Shown: positions 31,204-41,636, numbered from the stretch's first letter. The stretch: DNA of 64,000 nt from Rosenbergiella gaditana (GCF_018494065.1 NZ_JABBFR010000001.1:62001-126000), one strand, 5' to 3'. Notes: generated by a model not told the origin, from the sequence alone. Numbers and translations: made by a program.

Positions 31204-31640
31204 TGATCTACAAGCATCCCGTTTCGGTTTTGGTCGTGATCTATGCAAGAAATACGAAGCGGGTGCTGATGTTGCAGCGTCAAGATGATGAACATTTTTG
31301 GCAATCGGTAACCGGCAGTTTGGAAAGCGCAGAGCCGCCTGAACAGGCGGCACTGCGCGAAGTTCAGGAAGAAACGGGATTTGTCTATGATCCACAGATT
31401 GACCTTCTAACTGACTGTCAAACACAGATTAGCTTTGAAATTTTTGAACAATATCGCCATCGCTATGAACCGGGAGTGACACATAACCAAGAACATTGGT
31501 TTACTTTAGGCATTGAGTGCGAAAGAACACCTTGCCTGACCGAGCATACGGCGGCGCAGTGGCTAACTTGGCAACAGGCCGCAGCATTAACCAAATCATG
31601 GAGTAATCGCCAAGCGATTGAACGCCTGTTTGCCGAGTGA
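31203..31640 (+). CDS. nudB: Dihydroneopterin triphosphate diphosphatase NudB
   Basis: A 145-residue Nudix hydrolase that removes pyrophosphate from dihydroneopterin triphosphate, an early folate step. The Nudix box is complete (G-x5-E-x7-REVQEETGF, residues about 39-61). The order aspS-nudB-yebC is that of E. coli, and the ATG overlaps the aspS stop (TAATG). Confidence 0.93.
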   Translation: MIYKHPVSVLVVIYARNTKRVLMLQRQDDEHFWQSVTGSLESAEPPEQAALREVQEETGFVYDPQIDLLTDCQTQISFEIFEQYRHRYEPGVTHNQEHWFTLGIECERTPCLTEHTAAQWLTWQQAAALTKSWSNRQAIERLFAE

Positions 31641-31706
31641 TAATTCGATTGGAATACGCCTATGAGCGCGTTCTGTTTACCGTTATTTGTTTGAGAGAAT
31701 AAGATT

Positions 31707-32450
31707 ATGGCTGGACATAGTAAATGGGCGAATACGAAGCACCGTAAAGCGGCACAAGACGCAAAACGTGGTAAAATTTTTACCAAGATCATTCGTGAGT
31801 TAGTCACCGCGGCAAAACTAGGCGGTGGCGATCCAAGCTCGAACCCACGCTTGCGTGCTGCAATGGATAAAGCCCTATCCAACAATATGACCCGTGACAC
31901 CATGGACCGTGCGATTGCCCGCGGTGTCGGTGGTGACGACAATTCCAATATGGAAACTATCGTCTATGAAGGTTACGGTCCAGGCGGTAGCGCCATCATG
32001 ATTGAATGTTTGAGTGATAACCGTAACCGTACTGTTTCAGAAGTGCGTCATGCCTTCACCAAAACCGGCGGAAATTTAGGAACCGATGGTTCCGTGGCCT
32101 ACCTATTTAGCCGCAAAGGGGTAATCGCCTATGCGCCGGGTCAAGACGAAGATGCATTAATGGAAGCTGCTTTAGAAGCTGGTGCTGAAGATGTTGTCAG
32201 CTACGACGATGGGGCGATGGATGTGTTCACCGCGTGGGAAGAGTTGGGTACGGTAAAAGATGCGTTGATCGCGGCGGGTTTAACGCCAGATGAAGCTGAA
32301 GTAACAATGATCCCTTCAACAAAAGCTGAAATGGACATTGACACCGCACCAAAACTATTGCGTTTGATCGATATGCTTGAAGATTGTGACGATGTTCAGG
32401 AAGTTTACCATAATGGTGAAATTTCCGACGAAATCGCTGAGAGTCTATAA
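31707..32450 (+). CDS. yebC: YebC/TACO1 family protein
   Basis: A 247-residue protein of the widely conserved YebC family. It begins with [32 protein letters not shown] sequence and contains the conserved YEGYGPGG segment. Relatives are described as transcriptional regulators or, more recently, as translation factors that help at proline stretches; mitochondrial TACO1 is a translational activator. It precedes ruvC as in E. coli. A ribosome binding site (GAGAATAAG) is moderate. Confidence 0.95.
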   Translation: MAGHSKWANTKHRKAAQDAKRGKIFTKIIRELVTAAKLGGGDPSSNPRLRAAMDKALSNNMTRDTMDRAIARGVGGDDNSNMETIVYEGYGPGGSAIMIECLSDNRNRTVSEVRHAFTKTGGNLGTDGSVAYLFSRKGVIAYAPGQDEDALMEAALEAGAEDVVSYDDGAMDVFTAWEELGTVKDALIAAGLTPDEAEVTMIPSTKAEMDIDTAPKLLRLIDMLEDCDDVQEVYHNGEISDEIAESL

Positions 32451-32479
32451 GTGTTGATCGCGGGTCTAAATGGTCAATC

Positions 32480-33001
32480 ATGGCAATAATTCTCGGTATT
32501 GACCCAGGATCGCGGATAACCGGCTATGGGGTCATACGCCAAGTAGGTCGTCAGCTGACCTACTTGGGGAGTGGCTGTATTCGTACCAATACCCCAGCTT
32601 TACCAGAGCGTTTACGGCTGATTTACGCTGGTGTCAGTGAGATCATTACGCAATTTTCTCCCGATTACTTTGCCATTGAGCAAGTGTTTATGGCGAAAAA
32701 TGCTGATTCGGCTTTGAAGCTCGGTCAAGCGCGCGGTGCGGCAATAGTGGCGGCGGTAAACCAAACGCTACCCGTTTTCGAATATGCCGCTCGGCAAGTT
32801 AAACAAACCGTCACAGGGACGGGCGCGGCGGATAAAGCGCAGGTCCAACATATGGTACGGACATTGTTGAAACTTCCAGCTAACCCTCAAGCCGATGCCG
32901 CCGATGCGTTGGCGATTGCGATCACTCATTGCCACATTAGCCAAAATGCGCTGAGTATTTCTGATAAAGCATTAGTCTTGACCCGAGGGCGACTGCGTTA
33001 A
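32480..33001 (+). CDS. ruvC: Holliday junction resolvase RuvC
   Basis: A 173-residue dimeric endonuclease that cuts Holliday junctions symmetrically, working with RuvAB. The four catalytic acids are visible in [12 protein letters not shown] (D7), FAIEQVF (E), and [13 protein letters not shown] (two D). The yebB gene found after it in E. coli is missing, so ruvA follows within 92 bases, with a LexA box between. Confidence 0.96.
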   Translation: MAIILGIDPGSRITGYGVIRQVGRQLTYLGSGCIRTNTPALPERLRLIYAGVSEIITQFSPDYFAIEQVFMAKNADSALKLGQARGAAIVAAVNQTLPVFEYAARQVKQTVTGTGAADKAQVQHMVRTLLKLPANPQADAADALAIAITHCHISQNALSISDKALVLTRGRLR

Positions 33002-33016
33002 CTTCCTGTGAGTAGG

Positions 33017-33032
33017 CTGGATATTCATCCAG
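33017..33032 (+). promoter_or_regulatory. LexA (SOS) box of ruvAB, also a possible ruvC terminator
   Basis: CTGGATATTCATCCAG, a CTG-N10-CAG palindrome differing by only two central bases from the E. coli ruvAB operator as I recall it. A TATAAA -10 candidate follows at 33045. The flanking GG and CC extend the dyad, and six T residues follow at once, so the same DNA could also act as a rho-independent terminator for ruvC. Confidence 0.85.
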
Positions 33033-33092
33033 CCTTTTTTATGGTATAAACGCCTCATTAACTCTCGCGAATACTTAGATAAAGGTAATAGT

Positions 33093-33716
33093 ATGATCGG
33101 ACGTCTTAATGGAGTCATCATAGAGAAGCAACCGCCACTTGTTTTGCTTGAGGTGGGTGGCGTAGGGTATGAAGTGCATATGCCGATGACCTGTTTCTAC
33201 GAACTACCTGAGAAAGATCAATCCGCCGTTATTTTTACCCATTTTGTGGTGCGGGAAGATGCGCAGCTACTCTTCGGTTTTAATCATAAGCAAGAACGTA
33301 CGCTATTTCGCGAATTGATTAAGGTGAATGGGGTAGGGCCGAAATTAGCGTTAGCTATCCTATCAGGCATGTCAGCACAGCAATTTGTTAATGCTGTTGA
33401 GCAACAAGAGATTGCCGCGTTAGTGAAACTCCCAGGTGTTGGCAAAAAAACGGCCGAGCGCTTAGTGGTCGAGATGAAAGATCGATTTAAAGGCATGCAC
33501 GGTGATCTGTTTAATACCGAAAGCGAATTCACACTCACCGCACCGGCTACTGCTCTCTCATCGACTAATGAAGCTGAAGCTGAAGCTGAAGCGGTGGCCG
33601 CTTTAGTTGCCTTGGGCTATAAGCCGCAAGAGGCATCAAGGATGGTGAGTAAAATTGTGAAGACTGGGGCAGACAGTGAAACCTTGATCAGAGACGCATT
33701 ACGCGCGTCTTTATAG
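33093..33716 (+). CDS. ruvA: Holliday junction branch migration protein RuvA
   Basis: A 207-residue tetrameric protein that holds Holliday junctions for the RuvB motor. It has an N-terminal OB fold ([15 protein letters not shown]), two helix-hairpin-helix motifs ([26 protein letters not shown]) and a C-terminal domain that binds RuvB ([13 protein letters not shown]). The flexible linker contains an EAEAEAEA run encoded by a hexanucleotide repeat. AAAGG precedes the ATG. Confidence 0.96.
   Translation: MIGRLNGVIIEKQPPLVLLEVGGVGYEVHMPMTCFYELPEKDQSAVIFTHFVVREDAQLLFGFNHKQERTLFRELIKVNGVGPKLALAILSGMSAQQFVNAVEQQEIAALVKLPGVGKKTAERLVVEMKDRFKGMHGDLFNTESEFTLTAPATALSSTNEAEAEAEAVAALVALGYKPQEASRMVSKIVKTGADSETLIRDALRASL
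33570..33592 (+). repeat. Hexanucleotide tandem repeat in the ruvA linker
   Basis: Three perfect GAAGCT units followed by a fourth partial unit (GAAGC). They encode Glu-Ala repeats between RuvA domains II and III. Slippage by one unit would keep the reading frame and only change linker length. Confidence 0.9.
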
Positions 33717-33724
33717 GGAAGATT

Positions 33725-34738
33725 ATGATAGATGCGGATCGCCTAGTCTCTGCGGAAGTGACTGTTGATGAAGAGCGCTTTGACCGGGCTTTACGGCCCC
33801 GTCTACTGGATGAATATGTTGGACAGCCTCATGTTCGAGAGCAGATGGAAATCTTCATTCGCGCGGCAAAAATGCGTGGGGATGCACTGGATCACCTACT
33901 GATATTCGGTCCTCCAGGCCTAGGTAAGACTACGTTAGCTAATATTGTTGCAAACGAGATGGGCGTTAACTTACGTACGACTTCTGGTCCGGTACTAGAG
34001 AAAGCCGGTGATCTTGCAGCAATGCTGACCAACTTAGAGCCACACGACGTGCTGTTTATTGACGAAATTCACCGTCTCTCTCCCGTTGTTGAGGAAGTCC
34101 TTTATCCTGCCATGGAAGATTATCAACTGGATATCATGATAGGAGAAGGGCCAGCAGCACGTTCAATTAAAATTGACTTACCCCCCTTTACGCTGATTGG
34201 TGCCACTACCCGTGCTGGGTCTTTGACGTCGCCCCTGCGTGACCGTTTTGGTATCGTCCAGCGTTTGGAGTTTTATCAAGTCCCTGATCTTCAGTCCATT
34301 GTTGGCCGTGCGGCGGAGTGCTTGGGGCTGTCACTCAGTCAAGAGGGCGCGCTAGAGATTGCGCGTCGTTCCCGGGGAACGCCCAGGATTGCTAACCGCT
34401 TATTGCGCCGTGTGCGTGATTTTGCCGAGGTCAAAGCGGGGGGCAATATGAATGGTGAAGTAACGGCAAGCGCATTAGATTTACTGAACGTCGATAGTGA
34501 AGGCTTTGACTATATGGATCGTAAATTACTGCTCGCAATTATTGATAAGTTCAGTGGTGGACCGGTCGGGCTAGATAACCTTGCGGCGGCGATTGGCGAA
34601 GAGCGAGAGACAATTGAAGATGTCATCGAACCTTATTTAATTCAGCAGGGCTTTATCCAGCGCACGCCGCGTGGAAGACTGGCGACACAACACGCTTATC
34701 AACATTTTAATCTTATCGATCAATATAAAAACGACTGA
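33725..34738 (+). CDS. ruvB: Holliday junction branch migration helicase RuvB
   Basis: A 337-residue AAA+ motor that drives branch migration with RuvA. Walker A is [11 protein letters not shown], Walker B is [10 protein letters not shown], sensor 1 is GATTRAG and the arginine finger lies in [10 protein letters not shown] winged-helix domain forms the C-terminus. It begins eight bases after ruvA, in the same SOS-controlled unit. Confidence 0.97.
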   Translation: MIDADRLVSAEVTVDEERFDRALRPRLLDEYVGQPHVREQMEIFIRAAKMRGDALDHLLIFGPPGLGKTTLANIVANEMGVNLRTTSGPVLEKAGDLAAMLTNLEPHDVLFIDEIHRLSPVVEEVLYPAMEDYQLDIMIGEGPAARSIKIDLPPFTLIGATTRAGSLTSPLRDRFGIVQRLEFYQVPDLQSIVGRAAECLGLSLSQEGALEIARRSRGTPRIANRLLRRVRDFAEVKAGGNMNGEVTASALDLLNVDSEGFDYMDRKLLLAIIDKFSGGPVGLDNLAAAIGEERETIEDVIEPYLIQQGFIQRTPRGRLATQHAYQHFNLIDQYKND

Positions 34739-34991
34739 ATACATTGCAGCATCCAACGCTCAATCAACAGAGGAATGTCACCTTTAGGCATTTCTCTTTT
34801 GTTTTTAAATCCTATCAAGGCGCTATACTTGCGACTCCCTCGCAGGGACTCACTGTATCAGCTAAAGCATAAGGTCTTCTTTTACAGGAAACCAGAGAGT
34901 GGATCGCTCTTTAACGGTTGGATTAACATATTGTTTGTCAGCCTCCTCTTAAGACCAATTGAGTCGAGTGGTGAAAAGAGGATTATAAAAA

Positions 34992-35060
34992 ATGAAAGTT
35001 GACCTCAAGTATCTGATGAACCAGCGTGTACAACGATTTGCGGTATTGCTGAAAAAATAG
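34992..35060 (+). CDS. Candidate small protein of 22 residues
   Basis: An ATG at 34992 follows AGAGGATTATAAAAA, a purine-rich ribosome binding site at a slightly long distance. The product would be MKVDLKYLMNQRVQRFAVLL plus two lysines: basic and amphipathic, not a membrane helix. A TATACT-like -10 lies about 165 bases upstream and a hairpin follows the stop after 27 bases. I do not recognise it. It may be chance. Confidence 0.3.
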   Translation: MKVDLKYLMNQRVQRFAVLLKK

Positions 35061-35087
35061 CCGTGGCTTCTGGCATCCAGGGTATTA

Positions 35088-35118
35088 ATTAATGCCCCGG
35101 CAATGCCGAGGCATTAAT
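35088..35118 (-). terminator. Hairpin at the 3' end of znuB
   Basis: A two-part stem: ATTAATGCC pairs with GGCATTAAT, and inside it CGGC pairs with GCCG around AAT. No T run follows in either direction, so it may protect the mRNA end or stop transcripts only weakly. It touches the znuB stop codon. Confidence 0.5.
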
Positions 35119-35119
35119 C

Positions 35120-35905
35120 TTAATGTGCCATCTTCTTTAAGCCGCTCAACATAAACAGTGCGCTGGCCGTGAGGACAACAGAAGGACCTGCTGGCGTATC
35201 ATAGTAAGCCGAAAAGGTCAGCCCTCCCGTTACAGCGACCATACCAATCAATGTCGAAAAAATAGCCATTTGCTCTGGGGAGCGGGCAAAGCGGCGTGCG
35301 GTCGCTGCAGGGATAATCAGTAAAGACGTAATAATTAATGCGCCGACAAATTTCATCGACACGCCAATGGTTAGGGCAGTAACCAGCATCAATAACATTC
35401 TGGTCCTGGCTAAATTGACGCCGTCCACTTGTGCCAGTTCTGGGCTGACTGTCATGGAGAGTAGAGAACGCCATTGCGAAAGTATCACAGCAAGAACAAT
35501 AACCACCCCGGCCGCCATCATCCATAAATCTGCCGGCATGACTGATAGTAGATCGCCAAACAGATAGGCCATTAAATCGACACGAACATTGGACATTAAA
35601 CTGACCACGACCAACCCTAGTGAGAGGGCGCTGTGTGCCATAATCCCTAATAATGTATCGATGGCAAGATGTGGGCGATGCTCTAAAACGACTAATAAAA
35701 TAGCGAGGATTAGCGTCACAGCAATCACTGCATACCAAGGATTAACATGTAACAGTAACCCAATGGCGACTCCTAATAAGGAGGCGTGGGCGAGTGTATC
35801 GCCAAAGTAAGACATCTTACGCCAGACAACAAAAGACCCGAGAGGTCCCGCGGTGAGGGTTAATAAGATGCCCCCCAGCCAGCCTGGCAGCAACAGTTCA
35901 ATCAT
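35120..35905 (-). CDS. znuB: Zinc ABC transporter permease ZnuB
   Basis: A 261-residue inner-membrane protein with seven to eight hydrophobic segments, of the ABC-3 family. It forms the channel through which ZnuA-delivered zinc enters the cytoplasm. The conserved [19 protein letters not shown] segment near residue 31 is characteristic. The ATG overlaps the znuC stop by four bases, so the two are co-translated. Confidence 0.95.
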   Translation of the reverse strand: MIELLLPGWLGGILLTLTAGPLGSFVVWRKMSYFGDTLAHASLLGVAIGLLLHVNPWYAVIAVTLILAILLVVLEHRPHLAIDTLLGIMAHSALSLGLVVVSLMSNVRVDLMAYLFGDLLSVMPADLWMMAAGVVIVLAVILSQWRSLLSMTVSPELAQVDGVNLARTRMLLMLVTALTIGVSMKFVGALIITSLLIIPAATARRFARSPEQMAIFSTLIGMVAVTGGLTFSAYYDTPAGPSVVLTASALFMLSGLKKMAH

Positions 35906-36660
35906 GAGACCTCATTCTCCTTACGTAAAACAATCCGTCCCTTGAGATCATGACGATGATTGTGATGATGCCGATAAATTGCCAGTTGTTGAGCAGCGCG
36001 TGGACCAAACATTGCCGTAAATTCAGGGTGTTGTGACACCACTTCAGGTGGCCCTGAACAGCAAACATGATGATTAAGGCAGAGCACGTCATCCGTTTTG
36101 GCCATCACTAAATGGAGATCATGAGACACCATTAATACCGCGCAATCTAATTCATGGCGTAACTGGTCGATCAAGTCGTACAAAGCCACTTGCCCATTGA
36201 CGTCGACACCCTGTGTAGGCTCATCAAGTACTAGTAATTCGGGCTTACCGAGTAACGCTCTGGCGAGTAGAACACGCTGCATCTCGCCACCAGAAAGTTT
36301 TTGCATGGTTGAAAGACGAAGATGCCCAGCATTAACACGCTGTAAGGCGGCCTGGATATCCGCGTTTTTAGCCTGACGCGCTAAACGTAAAAAGCGGTCA
36401 ACCGTAAGGGGGAGGGTCGTGTCGAGGTGTAATTTTTGTGGGACATAACCAATATGTAACCCCGATTTTTTATTAATGGTGCCTCTGGTCGGCGTAATCA
36501 GCCCGAGAATAAGTCTCACTAAGGTCGATTTACCCGCGCCATTAGGCCCCAATAAGGTTAATATCCTACCCGGCTGCAACGATAAGGAGATATTTTGCAG
36601 GACCTGTTTTTGACCGAACGAAACATCGATATTTTTTAAAGTAACTAAGTTCGATGACAT
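35902..36660 (-). CDS. znuC: Zinc ABC transporter ATP-binding protein ZnuC
   Basis: A 252-residue ABC ATPase. Walker A is GPNGAGKST, the signature is [16 protein letters not shown] and Walker B is [12 protein letters not shown]. The C-terminal region carries a histidine-rich stretch ([14 protein letters not shown]), as in other ZnuC proteins, perhaps a zinc sensor. It is the first gene of znuCB and diverges from znuA across a Zur operator. Confidence 0.96.
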   Translation of the reverse strand: MSSNLVTLKNIDVSFGQKQVLQNISLSLQPGRILTLLGPNGAGKSTLVRLILGLITPTRGTINKKSGLHIGYVPQKLHLDTTLPLTVDRFLRLARQAKNADIQAALQRVNAGHLRLSTMQKLSGGEMQRVLLARALLGKPELLVLDEPTQGVDVNGQVALYDLIDQLRHELDCAVLMVSHDLHLVMAKTDDVLCLNHHVCCSGPPEVVSQHPEFTAMFGPRAAQQLAIYRHHHNHRHDLKGRIVLRKENEVS

Positions 36661-36685
36661 GGTTAATCAGTTTTCATTTCAAAAA

Positions 36686-36708
36686 GAGATGTTATATTAT
36701 CACATATC
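36686..36708. promoter_or_regulatory. Zur operator between znuC and znuA
   Basis: A 23-base dyad around a TATAT centre: left half GAGATGTTATA, right half TATCACATATC. The E. coli Zur site has halves GAAATGTTATA and TATAACATTTC; only three positions differ. Placed between divergent znuCB and znuA, one bound Zur can repress both units when zinc is plentiful. Confidence 0.9.
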
Positions 36709-36741
36709 CATTTAAGGTTAATAGCTGAGACGCCAGTAATC

Positions 36742-37707
36742 ATGAAAAGAAAAAATCATTTCCCTAAGCTCGCATTGGGGCTTTCCATCATGTTCGCAAT
36801 GAGTAGCCTAACGCAAGCAGAGGTGGTGACATCGATTAAACCACTGGGGTTTATTGCCGCAGCGATTGCTGAAGGAGTGACGCCAGTCACTGTAGTGCTA
36901 CCGGATGGTGCCTCGGAACATGATTACGCCTTGCGCCCCTCAGATATACGTCGTATCAAAAACGCTGACCTGTTGGTTTGGGTGGGGCCTGAAATGGAAT
37001 CTTTTATTACTCGTAGTGCGTCCCAACTTCCGGCTAATAAAAATCTTGAACTGACGGCTTTACCCGTGATTCAATCTCACTTGGTCGGTGAAGATGATCA
37101 TGATCATCCTTCTTTGCAAGCGAATGCGATCAATACCGCAAATTCGTCTGATAGGGAACTGTCTGATAGTCATTCTCATCAAGGAACGTATAATCTGCAT
37201 ATATGGATGTCTCCAGAAATGGCTTTAATGAGTGCAACGGCTATTCATGATCGATTAGTTCAATCGATGCCAGCACAAAAAATAAAATTGGACAGTAATC
37301 TGTCGCAATTTAAAGACAGTTTGGGAGATGCCGATAAACAAATAAGCAAGCAGCTTAGTAAAGTGAAGGATAATAGGTACTATGTCTTTCATGACGCCTA
37401 CACCTACTTTGAGCAGCACTATGGCCTGTCGCCACTAGGGTATTTCACGGTGAATCCTGAAATTCAGCCAGGTGCACAGAAACTACACGAAATAAGAACA
37501 CAGTTGACTGAGCATAAAGCGCAGTGCGTTTTTGCTGAGCCACAATTCAGACCAGCCGTCATCGACGCTGTTTCACGAGGAACCGGAGTGCGAAAGGGCA
37601 CTTTAGATCCATTGGGAAGCAACATCAGCTTATCACAAGACAGTTATGTGAAATTCCTCTCACAATTGTCGAGCCAGTATGTGAGCTGTCTGAAACCAAT
37701 GAACTAA
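36742..37707 (+). CDS. znuA: Periplasmic zinc-binding protein ZnuA
   Basis: A 321-residue solute-binding protein of the cluster A-I family. A signal peptide (LALGLSIMFAMSSLTQAEV) is followed by VTSIKPLGFIAAAI. Zinc ligands are expected at the histidine in GASEHDYALRPSD, that in YNLHIWMSPE, and that in VFHDAYTYFEQHYGL. A charged His/Asp-rich loop (EDDHDHP, DSHSHQG; about residues 114-152) is typical of ZnuA and may pass zinc to the site. It has its own promoter region with the Zur box; mepM follows. Confidence 0.96.
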   Translation: MKRKNHFPKLALGLSIMFAMSSLTQAEVVTSIKPLGFIAAAIAEGVTPVTVVLPDGASEHDYALRPSDIRRIKNADLLVWVGPEMESFITRSASQLPANKNLELTALPVIQSHLVGEDDHDHPSLQANAINTANSSDRELSDSHSHQGTYNLHIWMSPEMALMSATAIHDRLVQSMPAQKIKLDSNLSQFKDSLGDADKQISKQLSKVKDNRYYVFHDAYTYFEQHYGLSPLGYFTVNPEIQPGAQKLHEIRTQLTEHKAQCVFAEPQFRPAVIDAVSRGTGVRKGTLDPLGSNISLSQDSYVKFLSQLSSQYVSCLKPMN

Positions 37708-37722
37708 TGAGGAAAATTGACA

Positions 37723-39045
37723 GTGCAACAGATTGCTCGTTCTGTCGCTCTCGCGCTTAACACACTACCCAGACCCCACCGTTTTATGTTGGGGTCATTA
37801 ATGGCTATGACACTTGCTGCTGCCGTTTGGCAGCCGCTGATGAATCATCATGATGACACTAAAGAAAATTTAGTTCGAAAGATTGAACTCGAAGCCAGTC
37901 AACATCTTGACGGAAGCGATGCTTCCGAACCCGATGACCAAACTACCCCTTTACCTGATGAAGATCTGCCGGCAGACCAAAAAGAGGCCGAAGGCACTCA
38001 AGATGCGAAGGAATATACTGTTACATCAGGCGATACGCTTAGCAGTGTGCTGAATCAATATGGAATTGACCTTTCTAATATTAATACGTTGGTAGGAAGT
38101 GATAGTGCACTGCGTAATCTTAATGTTGGACAAAGCCTCAATTGGCAAGTGAATGCCGACGGTGAACTCGATACTTTAGATTGGGAAATATCCCGTCGCG
38201 AAACGCGACATTATACACGTAGGCCCAATGGCACCTATAGTATGGAACGTCAATTACAACAGGGAGAATGGCAAGATCACACTCTCGCTGGGACAGTTAA
38301 AGGGAGCTTTGCGAGTAGTGCGCAACAGGCTGGACTGTCTGCTGGTGAAATTGCGTCCGTGATAAAAGCATTACAATGGCAAATGGATTTTCGTAAGCTG
38401 CGTAGTGGTGATCAATTTAGCACTATTTTCTCGCGCGAAGTACTGGAAGGGAAGCGTATGCAAAGCCAGCTGCAAGCAGTCCGCGTGCGCTCAGGCGGTA
38501 AAGATTACTACGCTTTCCGGTCTGAAGATGGCAAGTTTTATGATCAGAATGCTTCCGGCCTTGCAAAAGGATTTTTACGTTTCCCCACGGCCAAAATGTA
38601 TCGTGTATCATCAAACTTCAATCCTCGGCGACTCAATCCAGTTACTGGGCGAATTACTCCGCACCGTGGCGTTGACTTCGCCGTGCCCATTGGTACACCG
38701 GTTTTAGCGACTGGAGATGGGGAAGTGGTGGTGGCCAACGCACGGGGTGGAGCGGCTGGAAAATATGTGGCGATTCGCCATGGTCGACAATATATGACCC
38801 GTTATATGCATCTTAGCCGTGTGATGGTTAAACCCGGACAGAAAGTGAAAAGAGGGGACCGTATCGCGTTATCCGGTAATACCGGACGCTCAACTGGACC
38901 GCACTTGCATTTCGAAATCTGGATTAATAACCAAGCGGTCAACCCTTTAACGGCTAAACTGCCGCGGATGGAAGGACTCACAGGAAAAGATCGTAAGACT
39001 TATCTCGCGCAGGTTAAAACTTGGCAGAGCCAACTTACCTTCTAA
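37723..39045 (+). CDS. mepM: Murein DD-endopeptidase MepM
   Basis: A 440-residue inner-membrane-anchored hydrolase that cleaves D-Ala-mDAP crosslinks so that new murein can be inserted. An N-terminal membrane anchor (RFMLGSLMAMTLAAAVW), a LysM/OapA-type region with YTVTSGDTLSSVLNQYGID, and a C-terminal LytM (M23) domain with the zinc motifs HRGVDF and HLHFE are clear. I prefer the GTG at 37723, which gives exactly the E. coli length and N-terminus; a TTG at 37717 is closer to the GAGG. It starts 15 bases after znuA. Confidence 0.94.
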   Translation: MQQIARSVALALNTLPRPHRFMLGSLMAMTLAAAVWQPLMNHHDDTKENLVRKIELEASQHLDGSDASEPDDQTTPLPDEDLPADQKEAEGTQDAKEYTVTSGDTLSSVLNQYGIDLSNINTLVGSDSALRNLNVGQSLNWQVNADGELDTLDWEISRRETRHYTRRPNGTYSMERQLQQGEWQDHTLAGTVKGSFASSAQQAGLSAGEIASVIKALQWQMDFRKLRSGDQFSTIFSREVLEGKRMQSQLQAVRVRSGGKDYYAFRSEDGKFYDQNASGLAKGFLRFPTAKMYRVSSNFNPRRLNPVTGRITPHRGVDFAVPIGTPVLATGDGEVVVANARGGAAGKYVAIRHGRQYMTRYMHLSRVMVKPGQKVKRGDRIALSGNTGRSTGPHLHFEIWINNQAVNPLTAKLPRMEGLTGKDRKTYLAQVKTWQSQLTF

Positions 39046-39189
39046 TTATTTCTAATCAGGGCTGAATATAATGTTTGGCCCTATTTTTCTGCTTACAGGT
39101 ACGTCCTGTATCCCATATTGTTAGCAAAAGTCTATTGCAAATCTATTCCCCATCACTATCATTAGCCTCTTCTTTTAAGAGGCGAGTGC

Positions 39190-40164
39190 ATGACTAACGA
39201 GACACGTAACCATTCTGAGTTCATTCCTGTATTTAAGCGTTCCTTCCTGAAGCCGCAGTTTTGGGGCAAATGGTTGGCGATTGGCGTGGCAGGCGGGTTG
39301 GCGTATGTTCCTGCAACGATCCGTGATCCGCTGCTGGGTAGACTTGGCAAATGGGTAGGTCAACGTGCAAAAGGGGCACGTCGTCGGGCGCAAATCAATC
39401 TTCACTACTGTTTTCCTGATCTTTCTGTAGCGGAACGTGAAAGCATTATTGATGAAATGTTTGCTACAGCTCCGCAGTCCATGGTGTTAATGGCTGAGTT
39501 GGCGTTACGTGATCCACAGCGAATTCAGCAAAAAATTATCTGGCACGGTAAAGATATTATCGAGCAATACCAGCAATCAGGTGAGAATGTCATTTTTCTG
39601 GTACCTCATGGATGGGCGGTCGATATCCCAGCGATGCTACTCGCCTCGGAAGGACAAAAAATGGCGGCGATGTTCCATAACCAAAAAGATCCCCTGATGG
39701 ATTATATTTGGAACCGACTACGTCGACGTTTTGGCGGCAGAATGCATGCGCGCAAAGATGGGATCAAACCTTTTATTGCATCGGTAAGACAAGGCTATTG
39801 GGGCTATTATTTGCCAGACCAAGACCATGGGCCTGATCACAGCGAATTTGTGGATTTCTTTGCCACCTATAAAGCGACGTTACCTGCAATTGGACGGTTG
39901 ATGAAAGTTTGTCGTGCCAAGGTGGTGCCGCTTTTTCCTGTTTATAATAGCCGCCGCCACCAATTAGAAATTTTTGTGCGTCCACCGATGGATGACCTTG
40001 AGAGTGCCGATGAGCATACGATCGCCCGGCGAATGAATGAAGAAGTGGAGTTTTTCGTAGGGCCTAATCCAGAACAATACACCTGGATCCTTGAACTATT
40101 AAAAACGCGACAAGAGGGTGAGGAAAAGCCATACCGCCGCAAAGATCTATTTCCCTATAAATAA
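39190..40164 (+). CDS. lpxM: Lipid A myristoyltransferase LpxM
   Basis: A 324-residue late acyltransferase (MsbB) that adds the secondary myristate to lipid A at the inner membrane. The HX4D catalytic motif is HGWAVD near residue 138. The N-terminal [23 protein letters not shown] segment forms the membrane anchor, and [13 protein letters not shown] is conserved. AAGAGG precedes the ATG. A short hairpin with T residues (39058-39088) may separate it from mepM. It converges on pykA. Confidence 0.95.
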   Translation: MTNETRNHSEFIPVFKRSFLKPQFWGKWLAIGVAGGLAYVPATIRDPLLGRLGKWVGQRAKGARRRAQINLHYCFPDLSVAERESIIDEMFATAPQSMVLMAELALRDPQRIQQKIIWHGKDIIEQYQQSGENVIFLVPHGWAVDIPAMLLASEGQKMAAMFHNQKDPLMDYIWNRLRRRFGGRMHARKDGIKPFIASVRQGYWGYYLPDQDHGPDHSEFVDFFATYKATLPAIGRLMKVCRAKVVPLFPVYNSRRHQLEIFVRPPMDDLESADEHTIARRMNEEVEFFVGPNPEQYTWILELLKTRQEGEEKPYRRKDLFPYK

Positions 40165-40188
40165 AAAAACAGCCGCGTTAGCGGCTGT
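40163..40188 (-). terminator. Terminator between lpxM and pykA
   Basis: ACAGCCGC, loop GTTA, GCGGCTGT: a perfect eight-base stem. On the minus strand it is followed by a run of T residues (plus-strand A run 40163-40169), so it mainly ends pykA. Confidence 0.88.
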
Positions 40189-40193
40189 ACGAA

Positions 40194-41636
40194 TTATTCG
40201 ACCGTGATTACCCGCTGTGTATTTGTGGTGCCAGTGGCGCCCATTACATCGCCTTGTGTGACGATCACTAAATCTCCGGATTGCAGATACCCTTTGGTTT
40301 TGAGTAGCTTCACAGCGTCATGTACGGCCAGTAAGCCATCAGTATACCCAGAAATTGCTACCGGCGTGACGCCCCGATAGAGCGCTGTACTGTTCAGTGT
40401 TGCTTCATGTCGTGATAGCGCAAAAATGGGTAGGCCAGAAGTGATTCTAGAGGTCATTAACGCAGTACGGCCAGACTCGGTCATGGTGATGATGGCGGTG
40501 ACGCCCTTAAGATGGTTAGCCGCATACATTGCAGACATTGCGATAGCTTCTTCGATATTATCGAATTGAATATCTAAACGATGACGTGAAATATTCACCT
40601 TAGGAATTTTTTCGGCCCCTACACACACATTAGCCATCGCTTGCACTGTCTCTGCTGGGTATTGACCCGCTGCCGTTTCAGCAGAAAGCATCACTGCATC
40701 GGTACCGTCTAATACCGCATTGGCAACATCCATCACTTCAGCACGAGTTGGCATCGGATTAGTGATCATCGACTCCATCATCTGTGTCGCGGTGATACTG
40801 GCGCGATTCAATTGACGTGCTCGGCTGATTAAATTTTTCTGAATGCCGACTAATTCAGGGTCGCCAATCTCGACACCCAGATCGCCACGAGCAACCATTA
40901 CTACATCGCTGGCGAGTATTATATCGTCCATGGCGGCTTGCGTGGCCACGGCTTCAGCGCGCTCGACTTTTGCGACAATTTTCGCCTGGCAACCCGCTTC
41001 TTCCGCTAATTGGCGAGCATATCGCAAGTCATCGCCACAGCGTGGGAAAGATATCGCAAGGTAGTCTACCCCTATTTTTGCGGCAGTAATAATATCGGCT
41101 TTATCTTTATCTGTAAGTGCTTGTGCAGAGAGACCACCTCCCTGTTTATTGATTCCCTTATTATTCGATAGGGGGCCCCCCACTGTGACTTCAGTCAAGA
41201 TATTATCCCCATCAACCGCGGTGACGCGTAGTTGTACACGGCCATCGTCGAGTAATAAGATATCGCCAAGCTTAACATCCTGAGGCAGCGCCTTATAATC
41301 GATACCGACTTGTTGATGGGTCCCTTCACCTTTGGCCAAGGCAGCATTTAGGGTGAAACTATCACCGACGTTAAGGAATATTTTGCCCTCACGGAAAGTT
41401 GAAATTCGAATTTTAGGACCTTGTAAATCACCTAAAATTGCCACATGCCGACCCAATTTTTTCGCGATAGCTCTAACATTATTGGCGCGAGTTAGATGAT
41501 CTTCAGCAGAACCATGAGAAAAGTTAAGTCGTACGACATTCGCTCCAGCCGCAATCACTTTTTCTAAATTATTATCGCGATCAGTGGCGGGGCCTAAAGT
41601 AGTAACAATTTTCGTTCGTCTAAGGCGTGGTGACAT
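40194..41636 (-). CDS. pykA: Pyruvate kinase II (PykA)
   Basis: A 480-residue glycolytic enzyme that makes pyruvate and ATP from phosphoenolpyruvate; the E. coli PykA type is activated by AMP and sugar phosphates. [51 protein letters not shown] and [10 protein letters not shown] are all present. The ATG at 41636 follows GGAG and gives exactly the E. coli length. It diverges from zwf. In E. coli hexR stands between the two; here only 282 bases remain. Confidence 0.97.
   Translation of the reverse strand: MSPRLRRTKIVTTLGPATDRDNNLEKVIAAGANVVRLNFSHGSAEDHLTRANNVRAIAKKLGRHVAILGDLQGPKIRISTFREGKIFLNVGDSFTLNAALAKGEGTHQQVGIDYKALPQDVKLGDILLLDDGRVQLRVTAVDGDNILTEVTVGGPLSNNKGINKQGGGLSAQALTDKDKADIITAAKIGVDYLAISFPRCGDDLRYARQLAEEAGCQAKIVAKVERAEAVATQAAMDDIILASDVVMVARGDLGVEIGDPELVGIQKNLISRARQLNRASITATQMMESMITNPMPTRAEVMDVANAVLDGTDAVMLSAETAAGQYPAETVQAMANVCVGAEKIPKVNISRHRLDIQFDNIEEAIAMSAMYAANHLKGVTAIITMTESGRTALMTSRITSGLPIFALSRHEATLNSTALYRGVTPVAISGYTDGLLAVHDAVKLLKTKGYLQSGDLVIVTQGDVMGATGTTNTQRVITVE

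Larger units (their letters stand above)
34739..35119. other. Intergenic region between ruvB and znuB
   Basis: About 380 bases between converging genes. A 75-codon frame at 34775-35002 shows no recognisable product and I do not call it. CTATACTT at 34823-34830 resembles a sigma-S/sigma-70 -10 element. A 22-codon small ORF (34992-35060) and a hairpin (35088-35118) lie at the right end. A small transcript here is possible but unproven. Confidence 0.5.

Noticed and set aside
34775..35002. A 75-codon open frame after ruvB
   Set aside because: It has an AGAGGA ribosome-binding-like start, but the sequence matches nothing and runs through likely promoter elements. Too weak to call.
35902..36660. 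The His-rich tail of ZnuC as a novel metal sensor
   Set aside because: A similar histidine-rich C-terminus is present in E. coli ZnuC, so it is a family feature.
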